Below are positions 10,440 through 21,070 of a stretch of DNA of 64,000 nucleotides, piece after piece. Source of the DNA: Pyropia yezoensis (taxonomy: Eukaryota; Rhodophyta; Bangiophyceae; Bangiales; Bangiaceae); the NCBI GenBank assembly GCA_009829735.1, contig CM020618.1, positions 43,104,878 through 43,168,877 on the forward strand, in the 5' to 3' direction. The translations under genes were made by a program, and so were the position numbers. Each line of letters starts with the position of its first letter. Positions within the stretch are counted from its first letter, which is position 1. The notes below the pieces were generated by a model. That model was not told the DNA's origin and ran no database searches. It was given only the letters and a program-made list of their open reading frames with translations.

Positions 10440-12038
10440 GCCAGAGAGGCAAGGGTGAGGGGGGGGGGGGGGGGGGGAAGGGGAAGCCCTGTCGAAGATG
10501 GCGTGGCCGCGCGGGCGGTCGGTGCAGGCGGCGCGGCCGACACACACGGACGACACGACGCAGCCGGGGAGGGGGGGGAAGAGGGGCCAGGTGGGGAAAG
10601 GAGATGGAGGGGGGGGAGGGTGCTTCCGCCGTGGCGGGAGCCGACGACACTTTCCGCGGCCTCGCGCGGCTGCACCGCTATTTGTACCGTACTTGTTTGC
10701 TCGTTTGCTCCGCGAGAGTGAGAGTAGTGTCGCGCCGGGCTGCAAGGCGCTCTCACGACCTCAGATCAGATCAAGGGCTCTGGTGCGCGCTCGCGTCGCG
10801 CACGCGCGACTTGGAATTCAACGCGCGATGGGGAGGTGTGCGGGGCGGTGGGACCCACCTCCGCTCCGCCAAGGCCACGCGCGCCGAGACAGCGCCACAC
10901 GGGCAGGATCCTACGTGGTGGTTGTCCTAGGACAACCACCACGAATGGCAGTTTGCCCGACGGCGACGGCCGGCGATTGCCGTCCGTCCCCCCCGTTTCC
11001 CCTGCGCCAAGCGCACCCTGCCGCATGGGGCCGTGCATACAGTGGCTCGGCTTAGCCGCCCCTCCGGCCGTCCGCATGGTCTGGGCGTCCCATCCCCTTA
11101 CATGGCTTGGGAGGGAGGGGGGGGAGCCGGGCCCCGCCCCCGTAGCAGTGGCGCACGGCTACGCTGGGAGTGCGTTGTTTAACTGGGCGCCGCCGCCCCA
11201 CGCAAGGGCCCCCCCAGGCCAGTTCACGCTGGTGTATCTCCCCCCGCCTGCCCCATCGTGTCTTCCCTTCACCACAACGGGCGCGTCCCGCCTCGCGACC
11301 GGTGGCTGCACCCCGCCAACGGGTCGCACGGGTGGTAGGCGGCGCGCCTGTGGCCGCCGCAGTTGCCTCAGGAACGTTGCATGACCCCCTCTCTGCCAGC
11401 CCCCCGCAGAGCTCCCCCCCTCCCCACCCCCTGCTTCCCCCGCTACCTCCTCTTGTGCTATGATGGCACAGCGGCCACGTTGACAAGTTGGATAGGAGGG
11501 CGGAGCCCGGGGGCCCCCCGCCATTCCCCCACGCTTCCGGAAGGGTTGGGGAAATGCGGGAAGCGCCCCTTGCGCAACGCCCACGCGGCCCCAACACCGT
11601 CGCCGCTGCGCCTGCGGCTGCGGCTGTCAGGTGGTGTGGGGCGGCACGATCTCCCTCCCGCGGCCTCTCCGCCGTCGTGGCTCGTGGCCTGTTAGGGAGC
11701 GGCGGTACTCTTGAGCGCTGCGGGAGAACGAGCGGATCCGGGGGGCGCCGGCTTGGACTGGGCGGGGGAGGGAGCGAGCGGAGAGGCCCGCCGGCAAGCC
11801 CCACCCCCCGACGCCGCCATTGTGCCTACATAAGGTGGCGCCTCGGGCTCTTGCCCCCCACGGTCATAGTCTGCTATCGCCTTACTCCCTTCCTTGTTCC
11901 CCCACCCCTCCCCCCCCCTGTGGATGCCGCCAATACCCCGCCTCCACCCACTCTTCCATCTTGCTCGTGTCACCTTTTTGAACGGACGAGCTGCCTCCTG
12001 TCAGCGGCCCCCTTCCTGCGGCCCCTTCCCCTCTCACC
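10440..12038. other. Spacer between the divergent NAA40 and NTF2-like genes
   Basis: Overlapping Pro/Arg-rich frames occur on both strands without recognisable protein features. The stretch should hold the NAA40 promoter at its left end and that of the 12039 gene at its right end. A perfect palindrome at 10914-10943 is listed separately. Confidence 0.35.
10914..10943. repeat. Perfect 30-bp palindrome
   Basis: Positions 10914-10943 are exactly self-complementary with no loop: arms CGTGGTGGTTGTCCT and its complement meet at a central CCTAGG. It lies in the divergent intergenic region about 475 bp upstream of the NAA40 ATG. It could be a dimeric factor site or a remnant of an insertion. Confidence 0.8.
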
Positions 12039-12416
12039 ATGGGCGCCCCCATCGGCACCTCCCCCGCAGGCCTAGCCGCAGCCTACATGGCCGCCCGCGC
12101 GGCGGGGGCGGTGGCCCCCATTGCGGACCTCGTCACGCCCACGGTCACCATGGAGTCCCAGCGGGACGGCACCATCCGTGGGGTGCCCGCACTTACGGCC
12201 TACTGCGAGGCCAAGGGCGCCGCGCCCGGCACCTGGGGGGACCCCGTTCCGGTGGTGGGGGACGACGGCGCCCCCACAGACGGGCGGGTGCGGGTGGACG
12301 GGGTGGTCACCTGGCTGGGCGTCCGCATGCGGGTGGCGGCGGTGTTTGGGTGTGAGGGCGGGCGGATTGCGTGGATTGGGGTCGGCCGGTCGGGCTGGAA
12401 AGCGCTCACCGCGTGA
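12039..12416 (+). CDS. Small NTF2-like/SnoaL-fold protein, putative
   Basis: The ATG at 12039 is in excellent context (CTCACCATGG) and opens a 125-residue single-exon frame with low redundancy, unlike the surrounding noise. An N-terminal helix region (GLAAAYMAARAAGAVAPIAD) is followed by VTPTVTMESQRDGTIRGVPA. Strand-like segments RVRVDGVVTWLGVRMRVAAV and FGCEGGRIAWIGVGRSG complete it. An early helix, a short 'damage-like' loop with 'G.P' and a C-terminal curved sheet is the pattern of NTF2-like alpha+beta cones, which include ketosteroid-isomerase and SnoaL families. I assign only the fold, with modest certainty. Substrate and pathway cannot be inferred. Confidence 0.55.
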   Translation: MGAPIGTSPAGLAAAYMAARAAGAVAPIADLVTPTVTMESQRDGTIRGVPALTAYCEAKGAAPGTWGDPVPVVGDDGAPTDGRVRVDGVVTWLGVRMRVAAVFGCEGGRIAWIGVGRSGWKALTA

Positions 12417-12774
12417 GCGGCGGACCCCATCTTTGGGAGGGGTTGGACGGACGCGGACATGACCAGCAGCGCTTCCACGGGTCGCAGCGGCTGCGACGTC
12501 GGGTCTGCGCACCCCCTCCCCCCCCTCCCTGCACCAAGGGGGTGGCTACTACCGACCAAGAGGACAACCATTGCAGCTTTACCAGCTCCTCCTGTGCCGC
12601 TACGGCGGCAGCCACTGTGCAGGCATGAACGGCAGCCATGGTGTACAAGGAGCGGGGAGGTAGAGGGGTTCGCTCTTGGCAATGGGAAGCGCGAGGGAAG
12701 GCACGCAGGATGGTAAGAAATAGGAAGGGAGGAGGGGGAGGGGCGCGACGCCGCCACATCGTAACTGTACAGGC
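12417..12774. other. Spacer with a possible plus-strand intron
   Basis: No clear gene. A plus-strand donor ATG|GTAAGA at 12712/12713 and a pyrimidine-rich acceptor CTCACAG|GCG at 12811/12812 would define a 99-bp intron. If spliced from the ATG at 12638 the peptide would be only about 45 residues, so this may be a 5' UTR intron or coincidence. It competes with the minus-strand model listed next. Confidence 0.25.
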
Positions 12775-13187
12775 TTACTTTTCTTGTCGTTCTTGCCCAT
12801 CTTCCTCACAGGCGACGCCCAGGGTAAAGACGTTGTCTACCAATGCCACGCGCGTCACCCGCAGGCAAAGCTGACGTTACCTTCTCCACGGTTGGCACCG
12901 CCAGCGCTGCCGGCCCGCCCCCACCGGTCTCTCCCGGACGGGTGCGCCTGGGAGTCGGGAGCCGGGAAACCGGCGGGCGCCCCTACAACGCCACGACGCT
13001 GCAGGTCGTGCCACGCCGTCCGTTAGAACACGTGGCGAAGAGCTGTCAAGAGTTGCCCCCAAAACTACATACATTTTTCACAGACCCCAGCCACCGTCCA
13101 TCGACTTCAGCGAGGTTGGTTGCTGCCGACCAAAGAAATTCCCGAGAGTCGTGTCACCGTGCGTGGCGTAGAAACGTGGCGCGGTGT

Positions 13188-13219
<32 letters not shown>

Positions 13220-13781
13220 CGCCACGATCCGGTGCGTGTGGAGGGGACGGCGAGGATCGCCTCCCGCGGGGTGCGGGCCCGCGGGGGGGAACGATGGACG
13301 AGAGCGGACAACGCGGGGAAGCACCGCGGCAGGCCAGCAGATGGCGGCTTCTCTGCGATTGGCGGGGAGCACGCACGGCGTGGGGGGAGCGCCGGTGGCG
13401 GTGGGGCAGCAAGGGAGAACGCGTCGCTGCGTGCGCGCGCACGAGGGTGTGGGGGGCCAGTTTCGACGCACCCCACGCAGGCTTAGGGGGACCTCTGCTC
13501 ATGAGAAGAAGCAGGGGGGTGGCAAAGTACATACTGTAGATAGGGGAAGGGGGGGGGAGGGGGAGGTGACGAAACTGGCAGTGTGACGCCGGCGTCGAAT
13601 TCACCTTGTCCTCAGCGACAGCCTTGATCCGGCGCGCCCCGCGCCGCTGCAGCCGCCGTGGATGACTGTGAAGGCGGGGGGCTGGGCTGGTGGGTGGGGC
13701 GGGTGCTGGTGAGGAGAGGGGACGGGCCGGCCAAGAGGAGGGGGAAGGTTTGTTGCGGGAGAGGGGGGGGAGGTGGAGCAT
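12775..13781 (-). CDS. Possible small two-exon gene with transit-peptide-like N-terminus
   Basis: On the minus strand an ATG at 13781 opens 59 codons rich in Pro, Ser and Arg, ending RRGARRIKAVAEDK, where AAG|GTGAAT is a plausible donor (exon end 13605). A downstream acceptor CGTCAG|CTTTGC (exon start 12870) continues in the same phase as LRVTRVALVDNVFTLGVACE and on to a stop at 12775. This C-terminus looks like real protein rather than GC noise. The joined product would be about 90 residues, possibly organelle-targeted. The intron would be 734 bp, and internal exons could be missed. A plus-strand intron model overlaps the second exon, so both cannot be right. I do not recognise the family. 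Confidence 0.25.
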
Positions 13782-14429
13782 GGGAGGAGGCGGGGAGCCC
13801 CCACCGGCAGACGCCCGCCCGCCACGCCGCGACCGCACGGTGGCCACCGTGGCGGCTGGGCGGGGCTGTGGCGGGCGCAGCCGCCTCTACGCCGGTCGCA
13901 ACAGCGACAGCGGCGGCGGCCATGGCGGTGGCGGTGGCGGCGGCGGCGGCGGCGGCCGTGACACTGCGTCCTCGCATCCGTTTTACGGCGCACGGTGGCA
14001 CTCGGCCATGAGAAACGGAAGCGGGGGGGGATAGCAGCCGCACGAGGTGGGGCATGGGAGGGTGGAAAAGGGTGGGAGGGTGGGGGAGAGTGCTGTGCTA
14101 CCGAGGCCACTCGCCCCTCCATTCCCCTTCTCCCTACGTTGTCGACGTCGACGTCTTAACGCGGGCGCCCGACGCAGGGCGTTCTCCCTCGCCGCCGTCG
14201 CTCCGACAGCGCTGGTGGCACCTCCACCATTGTCTGCGCCTTTTCTTCTTCCTTGTTCCTGCTCTCCTGGAACCGGCACGTCTTCCTCTGCGGCGGACGT
14301 ACTGCGCCATCTCTGTTTGCGGCGGCTGTTGATGCGGGCGTGGTCCCATCGACTGTCGCGTACCACCAGCCGGACCCGCGCCACCACTCCCGCCCCCCCC
14401 CCCCCCCCCATCAGTGAGGCCCAGCGGCG
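13782..14429. other. Spacer upstream of the RING-H2 gene
   Basis: GC-rich sequence with GCC/GGC triplet runs and overlapping low-complexity frames on both strands. No protein-like segment is seen. It should hold the promoter of the gene at 14430. Confidence 0.35.
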
Positions 14430-15347
14430 ATGGCCCCACTACCACAACCTTGGCGGGTGGCGGCGGCGGTAGCGGCGGCGGCGATAGCTGGCGGCGGTGA
14501 CCGCGGCGTCGTGTCGGCAGCCGCCGCCGCCGTCGCTGGTGCAGCCACCGCGAGCTCGCGGGCGGCGGCACAAGGGGTTGCCAGCCTCGCCCTCCCCCCG
14601 CCACCTCCCCTCTCCCCCCTCATCACCGCCCGGGCGCACTCATCTGCCCCGTTGGCCCTGTCGGTCATATCCTACACGGCGGTTGCGCTCGTGGCGTGTG
14701 CGGGTCTGGCGCTCATTGTGCTATCGTGCCTCGCCACGGGCCACGGGCCGCGGGGGCCCGCCGCCCACGACCCGCTGGCGGTGGCGGCCGCCGCACGCAA
14801 CCGAGCGGCGGCAACGTCCGCTGCGGAGGCGGCGGCGGGGACGGTGTCGGGGGGTCCGCCGGCCTCCCACCACCACGGAGGGGTGACTGTGCCACCGGCG
14901 GTGGCCGCCGCCGTTGCCGACGCTGAGGCCGGGACGCTGGTCGACGGGCTGCCCCCCTCCCGTGCTGCGTGTGTCATTTGTCTCGATGGCGACAGTGACG
15001 GGGAGGGCGAGGAGGACGGGGAGGACCAGGGCGCGCGGGCGCGTGCACACAGCGGCGGCAGCGGCAGCGGCAGCAGCACAAGCAGCAGCAGCAGCAGTAT
15101 CAGCAACGTCGGCGTCGGGCGCAAGGTGGCCCTCCCCTGTGGCCACGGCTACCACGGCAGCTGCCTCCGGCGGTGGCTCGCCACCGCCGACCGCTGCCCG
15201 CTGTGTGGGCGGGGCGTGCGGGCGGCACTGGGCATGGCGCCGGCATTCAAGGACGGGGGGGGGGCGACGGCGGGCAGCGGCGCCCTCCGCCCCACCTACC
15301 CCGCACAGCCGTTTGTGGGAGGGGCCGTCGCGCCACCGACGGCGCCA

Positions 15348-15378
<31 letters not shown>

Positions 15379-15842
15379 GATGGCCGCGGCCACCGCTGCC
15401 CGGTGACCCCTGGGCCGCCCCACCGGCGCTGCCGTTTGTCGGCGGCGGGCGGGCGGTGGTGGTGGCGCCGCGGCGGCCGTCGCTTCTCCCGTCATGGCCG
15501 GGCGCCCGCGGCGGTGCGCCGCCGCAGGGGGGATGGTGGGCGGCGGTGCCGCCGGCGTCGGCTGCCGCCGGCTGGGCCGCCCCACCCCCCCCCCCGATGC
15601 TCCCGTCGGCGGCGCCGTGGGCGGCCGCGCGTCTGGCCCCTGGCGGTTGGGCGGGGGGCTTGCCGCCGCCGGCGACGGCGGCGACGCCGCGCGCAACGCC
15701 GCCGCCACGGCCGCCGCCACGGTCGCCGTCGCCGTCGCCGTTGCCGCCACTGCTGCTGCTGCCGCCGCCGCCATCTGCTGCAGGGGGGGGGGGTGCCACG
15801 GCGGGAGCGGCGGGACCGCAGGCGGTCAAGGCGCGCAGCTAG
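14430..15842 (+). CDS. Membrane-anchored RING-H2 finger protein, putative E3 ubiquitin ligase
   Basis: This 470-residue protein has an Ala-rich N-terminus, one clear transmembrane helix near residues 73-100 (SVISYTAVALVACAGLALIV), a RING-H2 finger and a Pro/Ala-rich tail. The metal ligands are C181 and C184 (CVICLD), C237, H239, H242, C245 (CGHGYHGSC) and C256, C259 (CPLC). That is the C3H2C3 order, with the W of RRWL that contacts E2 enzymes. The spacing between ligand pairs 1 and 2 is unusually long (about 52 residues) because of an acidic and Ser/Gly insertion. One membrane helix followed by RING-H2 resembles the ATL-type ligases of plants. The ATG at 14430 is the first in frame. The long tail is repetitive, and frame errors in G/C runs are possible there. 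Confidence 0.8.
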
Positions 15843-16204
15843 GAGGGAAAAGGGGGGGTGGGCGGGGGGGAGGAGGGAGTTCGGGGCATAGGTATGGAGG
15901 GAGGGGTCGGACAAGACGCAGAAGAGAACTGTACAAGAGGAACAAGAGGTTTACGGGTCTTCTGTACACGTGATGCTCTACGCCAGGGCATGCCTCATAC
16001 CTCTCGTTTGTGTCCGGCGCGCCAGACACTGCGTGCTCGCGAAAACACCTCCCGCCCCAGCAGTGCCTGGACCTGTGAGAGGTTCGTAGCGTCCTATTCC
16101 TTGCCATAGCCTTGATGCATGCCAAGCCCGTTGCCGCTGCCGCCACCGACACCACTACCGCCACCGCCACCGCCACCACCACCGCCACCACCGCCGCCAT
16201 TGTG
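15843..16204. other. Short spacer after the RING-H2 gene
   Basis: No gene is supported. A stretch of GCC/ACC-type triplets at about 16137-16200 encodes Val/Ala runs on the minus strand, downstream of the Hint-like segment. Confidence 0.35.
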
Positions 16205-16272
16205 CGGTCGGTCGCGACCACCGCCCCGTCAATGACCAGGTTCCCCGCGACCGTGACGGGGGTGGTATAGCC
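16205..16272 (-). pseudogene. Fragment resembling the C-terminal motif of a Hint (Hedgehog/intein) domain
   Basis: On the minus strand the segment reads GYTTPVTVAGNLVIDGAVV followed by ATD. This closely matches the end of Hint/Hog domains ('..YAPVT..G.LVVDGV.AS.Y'). A stop lies about 60 bases upstream in the same frame and the remaining ~120 residues of a Hint domain, including the nucleophilic Cys, are not visible nearby. Downstream the frame runs into Val/Ala repeats. It is either an exon of a gene whose other exons I could not find or a decayed remnant. The motif match is seen; its identity is inference. Confidence 0.35.
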
Positions 16273-16412
16273 CCGCCCGCGGCGACGGCCGATGCAGCTC
16301 CCAGGGACCCTTGGCAATGCAGTGCATCATCAAGAATAAAGTACTATCGAGGTGGGAAAGACGAAAAAGAGACATCCTCACCCCTGTGCGCTAGCGCCGT
16401 CAAGGTGCCCTC

Positions 16413-16982
16413 TCACGCGGGGGGGGCGCCCGAGCCCCCCAAATCCCCTGCGTCGTCGTGGCTTGGACCCTCTACAGGGGGAACCAGCGGCTCCCCAAGC
16501 AGGCCCGCATCAATGGTGACGGCTGCTAACGCCGCCTGCGCCGCCAGGGGATGCGGCAGCGTCGGCAACCCAGAGTGCGCCCTGTGGGCCATGGTCAGCA
16601 GATGCACCGCCGGCCACGCCGCCCCCGCTGACACCGCTGCTGCCGCCGCAATTGCCGCCGGCCACTCGTCGTCTGGCGCCGCTGTCGCGGGCGCTCCCCC
16701 CTGGGAGTCCACAGCCGTGGGGCTCACGGCGCGCCCACTATCGCTTGCCGTCTTGGCAGGGGTGTCACGCGTCGGCGAGCCGCCAGTGACCATGCTGTGC
16801 AGCTGCCTCTCGAGGGCGTTGCCGCTACCTCCTGTCGGGGGGCCGTCAGCGCCAGGCAGCGCCCCCATGGTGGCCGCCGTGCCCCCCCATCGACTGCCGT
16901 CGCCCCGCGCCGCCGCCGACGGTTGCTGCGCAGGGTCGTCGTCAGCCGCGGGCGGTGACTGGGACGGGCTCTCGTTTGTCAT
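16413..16982 (-). CDS. Hypothetical Ser/Pro/Ala-rich protein
   Basis: The ATG at 16982 (context CGACCATGACAAACG in minus sense) opens 189 codons. The N-terminal 110 residues are disordered and rich in Pro, Ser and Gly (MTNESPSQSPPAADDDPAQQ at the start). The C-terminal third has alternating hydrophobic segments (WPAAIAAAAAVSAGAAWPAV; LAAQAALAAVTIDAGLLGEP) and an acidic end. No Cys is present, so it is not the missing part of the adjacent Hint-like fragment. The family is not recognised. Amino-acid use is more varied than in chance frames, which is the main reason for listing it. Confidence 0.4.
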   Translation of the reverse strand: MTNESPSQSPPAADDDPAQQPSAAARGDGSRWGGTAATMGALPGADGPPTGGSGNALERQLHSMVTGGSPTRDTPAKTASDSGRAVSPTAVDSQGGAPATAAPDDEWPAAIAAAAAVSAGAAWPAVHLLTMAHRAHSGLPTLPHPLAAQAALAAVTIDAGLLGEPLVPPVEGPSHDDAGDLGGSGAPPA

Positions 16983-17695
16983 GGTCGTGTGAGGAGGCTG
17001 GGAGGAGGCGGCGGTGGGTAGTGTGGAGGGTGAGTGTGTTGGGAGGTGGTGCGGTGGGGGGCCAGGGGGGCGGCGCCATGGACGGCGGCTGGCGGCGAGG
17101 TGGGCTTTAGTACGGGCCAGCGGCCGTCGAGGAGGCAAGGCCTTGGGCCTCGCCGAACGAGGCGGTCTTACGACAAGCATTCCGCTGCCGCTGCCGCACC
17201 TCAGCAGCTGCCCATAGGTTCGCACGCACCGAGCCCCGTGGGGGGGGGGGACGAGCCCGGTCACCCCCCCCACAGACTGGAGAGTGGGCGCAAGGGGGGT
17301 TGGCACCACCGCAAACACCGCATGGGGCGGGAGGTGCATGGCGGAGGGCCCCCCTTTCCGGGGCTCATCGCGCCCTTGTCATGGCGCACCAACATAACCC
17401 CCAAGCAATGTTGCGGGGCACACGGGGGGTGTGCGCGCGCGTCGTCACCCTCGGCTTCCCCAATGCCCTCGTTATTCGTAAGACCCTCGAGCGAGCCCGC
17501 CGGACCGTCGCTGCCGGTCAGGAGCGCACGTGTATGCACGTGCGTGCACGCGGCATACAGCATCCGCAGGAGATGTAGGACTTTTTGACCCGCGATCGAT
17601 TCCGCTCACACTCACGTCACCGAGGAGACGGACCGGGGCACGCGTCTCCGCGGACTGTGCAGCAGGGGCACGTCCACCTCGGCGTGGCGCCACGC

Positions 17696-17767
17696 AATGA
17701 CCTCCCTTTTCCGGGGGCCATCATGGCCCCCCGGAAATGATGGCCCCTCGGGAAAGGGAGGTCATTG
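17696..17767. repeat. Foldback inverted repeat, arms about 28 bp
   Basis: The left arm (17696-17723) and right arm (17738-17767) are complementary apart from one or two differences; the core of the left arm is TGACCTCCCTTTTCCGGGGG. The loop is about 14 bases. It has the form of a small foldback element. Confidence 0.7.
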
Positions 17768-18925
17768 GGTCACCCCATCTTGAAGAGATCTGACCGAAGC
17801 GCCTCGCCAGAGGCCCCACGCACCGTGCGCACCGTGCGGGGCCGGGCCGTGGGCCGGTGTGTCTGATCTTGCGAAGGGCAAGGCTCGGTGGTCCGTCGGG
17901 CGGTCGTGGTTGAATGGTGGGGCAAGTGTCAGGCCCTCCCGCCAATGGCCGATCACGACTGTAAATCGCTGTGGGGTGTTGCCCCACAGCCGAGGTGCGA
18001 TGCAGACCCTACATTACGTCTCTATGATAGAGCATACGAGGAAACGACGAACCTTGGAGCTGTGGCCGCGGAAGGACTCCTCCCCTCACCGGGAGTCCTA
18101 AGCGGCACTTTCTCGCAAGTGCCAACACGTCTGTCCGTTCATGAGGGAGGGGACGCGGCGGCTCCTGGTGGGCGGAACGCACCCCTTACGCACTCTTTGC
18201 GCAGCGCTTTCGGCAGCCTGGGCGGCTGTTCCCACCCCAGCCCCCCCAGGTTGGGGCGGCTGGCGCCGCGGCGGCCTTCAATCCCCTCCCAAACACAAGC
18301 GCTACCACACTTCATCTTCGGGTGTGCTACAGTACGATACCGTGCAGACGTTCAAAAGCCAGGTCGGGCGAGCTGCCACAACACCTAAAGTGTTTTAGTT
18401 CCTCCGGTCGGCCCGACGACACGGACGCGCCCGATTGCATGCCCACGCGAACAGCTGACCGGGGGCCGACGGGTAGCCAACCCCGCCCGAACCCCAACCA
18501 CCCCCAGGCACCACCGCGACGGGCCATCCACATGCCATGCATGCATGCAGGCGTATTTATATCCGTCGAACGACCTACGTGAGAAGCCGCATAGTTCTCT
18601 AACTTCAGCATCTCATTGGGTATCCTTGAAGGGCCTCACGCACCATAGCCCAACCGATAGCCAGAGCTCAGAGGCCGCCGCTTACGATGGGCCAGCAGCC
18701 GCCCGGGTCTCGCCAATCACTTCATGACTATGTATGTACAGTACACACGCACGCACGGGGGCGGCTGCCACGCCGTTGAACGCCTGACAGGTGTCTAAAT
18801 TTAGTGATGATGACGTTGCAGGAACGATGTGACAGTCTCATGAATAATCAAGACAAGGACATTGTCCTTGTCATGGCCCTCTGACCCGTTCCTGCGAAAA
18901 AGCCACTAACCTGACAAATGTATGA

Positions 18926-18998
18926 ATTATTGACCACGTGGCGATCGGCCACCCCACTGCCTGCGAGGGGGGTGGCCGATCGCCACGTGACCAATAGT
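18926..18998. repeat. Foldback inverted repeat with 21-bp perfect arms
   Basis: Arms at 18935-18955 and 18969-18989 are perfectly complementary (CACGTGGCGATCGGCCACCC core), with a 13-base loop. An imperfect extension through TATTG/CAATA lies on the outer side. It is likely a small foldback element or its footprint. Confidence 0.75.
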
Positions 18999-20169
18999 TC
19001 TAGGCTGCAGCCAGCTGCCATGACGCCTCACACTCGAAAGGCCCTCGAACTACTTACCTATGTCGTGCCTGACGGGCGTGTCGCCAGCTGCGCAGCGGGT
19101 CTTAAACCCTGTATCTTATTTTCCGTGCCGGCAGGCCCCGATACCATGCACACACGAGCTCTAAATTTCTGCAATATTCTTCCGACCAATAGAATCCGAC
19201 CTGGCCCAGATTCGTTCAGTAAGTGATGGACAGGAGCGACCGATCTCGACGATTCCTAGCCGCATGTAGTTTGTACCGGCTCACAGCGCACGAGGGCATT
19301 TGGCCTTAGCCGATAGATCCCCCGGAATACTGCATTCACATATTTCACCGTGCATGGGAAGAATAGTTTGAAAGATCATCATCGCCTCGACTTTTAAATA
19401 ATCTTTTGCCCAGGGGAAGGTTTCTGGTGGTCGCCGCGCCCCTCACTTCACCCTTCCGTGCCTGGGGCTGCCCCCATACCTCGTCCCGTCGGGTGTCCAG
19501 GATCCCCCACCACATTCACCGCAATCACCATTCGCACCCCGCGTCATGCCGAGAGCCCCCCCCCCCCTCCCCAGCATGGCCACCGCTGCCGACGGCCGTC
19601 GTCGCCGGAACAGCCTCCGACGATGCCGCCGCTACCATCGCTGCGACCGCCGCCTGTCACCACCGCGGCGGCGGCGAACACCACTGCCGCAGCCCCCGCG
19701 TCGATGCAAGCCTCCACATGGTCCGCGCCGCCCACACTGGCGGCGCGCTTGGCGGCAGGGGAACTGGCAGCAGCGCCGACCGACAGGCTACCAGCTGCAG
19801 TCACCGCCGCTGACGGGCAGGTGTCACTGCCGCGGACGGGGGCGAGTCACCGCCCATGGGGCCGCCACCACCCCCTACTACATTCTTCCCCGCTCACATG
19901 AGAGACCTGCGCAAGGAAGCCTCGCCACGCAGCCACCCTCAAACCCCATTCAGTTCAAGGTGGTGCCATCTCCTTACCCCCCCCGGCGGTCCCTCTCCAC
20001 CATAACACATCGCCATCAATAGTGCCATCAATAGTGCAGCTTCTGGAAGTCCGACGACCGCAGTCATACGAGAGGACGCCGTTCGCTCCACTGCCTCCTT
20101 CCTGGGCGAGCAAGAACATTCGAAAACTTTAAACGTTTCCTGTAGCCCGCAAAGCGCAAATCAATAATC

Positions 20170-20290
20170 AAAAGCATCCCTAATCAAAACAAAAAACTCG
20201 TGTATGCATGGTACCCGAGCCTGCCGGCACGTGCGCGCGGCTAGGGTGCCATGCACATACGATATTTGTGTTTTGATTTGGGACGCTTTT
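20170..20290. mobile_element. 121-bp foldback element, MITE-like
   Basis: Both ends read AAAAGC, then AATCAAAAC, then a TGCATGG block in inverted orientation, so the whole segment folds back with scattered mismatches. It is AT-rich against its neighbours. Fragments of the same TGCATGG(T/C)ACC motif recur near 19145 and 21970, suggesting a dispersed family. Confidence 0.5.
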
Positions 20291-20392
20291 GAACTTTAAT
20301 TAGAGCTTACCGTGACATATGAATAGCTTGAATATTTGAATATTTCCTGCTCGCCATCAATCTTTCTCGCAAGTGGTGAAGATAGCGGCATG

Positions 20393-20847
20393 TATAGCAG
20401 TTTTCCGAATTTTGTCCTATGTGGACAAGAGCAAGAGCAAGTGTACAAGAGCAAGGGCCAATCGCATGCTCGCAGCAGAGGGCTTACCAATGGCGTACAG
20501 CAACACGTCTGTCGGAAGAACCTGATGATTGGCTATGGCCACAACTGCTCTCGCAACGAACGCTGGTTGGTCAAAACACTCTCGTTTTTTCATCGGATCT
20601 CGCCGGTTGGCCCTTTATCTCAGGTCATCTCTGTCAAGAAAAGTCCGAAGCGCTCAGCCGGTGCTTGTTCTGCCCTCGAAGTGGTCAGGAATCCCGAGAG
20701 AACTCCCGATCACACTGTTCGTACATCAACGGACCCTCATGCAGAGCAGTCATTGGCCAGAGAGGCAGCATCTGAGTCATATCATTGGTCAAACACAGTT
20801 TGGTCTTGCTCTTGTCCATATGGGACGAGATTGGGAGAACTGCAATA
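20393..20847. mobile_element. MITE-like element, ~455 bp, copy 1
   Basis: About 40-bp imperfect terminal inverted repeats are visible. The left end reads TAGCAGTTTTCCGAATTTTG and the right end, reversed, reads TTGCAGTTCTCCC followed by a similar block and GGACAAGAGCAAG. The ends abut TA on both sides, consistent with a TA target duplication. The interior matches the element at 22875-23330 in reverse orientation: the plus-strand frame here (NAGWSKHSRFFIGSRRLALY) parallels the minus-strand frame there (NAGWPDSCCFLSRSRRISLY). No transposase is encoded, so mobilisation in trans is inferred. Confidence 0.65.
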
Positions 20848-21070
20848 GGACAGACGTTTTTAGACATCCAGGAGGAGCACTTTAGTGGAGACACAAATAC
20901 AAGGGTGAAGAGACAACTCAAAGAGGGTGAGGAGGGGGCACCATCTTATGACCCTGTGTTTGATGGCGGCGTCGGCGTGCGTCCTCCTCGGGCAGCTCTC
21001 GCAGATGACCCGAGGAGAACGCCGCGAGAAGAGTGAAGGCGAGAGGAGGGAGGGGGGTGTACATACATGT

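Larger units (their letters stand above)
16983..20169. other. Gene-poor region with foldback repeats
   Basis: GC content falls through this stretch and no frame has protein character. A weak Ala/Thr-rich frame at 19458-19901 (+) and one at 19544-19804 (-) overlap and neither is convincing. Two foldback inverted repeats are listed separately. The region leads into the element-rich island at 20-28 kb. Confidence 0.35.

Noticed and set aside
16413-16982. This gene as the N-terminal part of the adjacent Hint-like fragment
   Set aside because: It has no cysteine and no Hint-like block, so it cannot supply the missing catalytic part.
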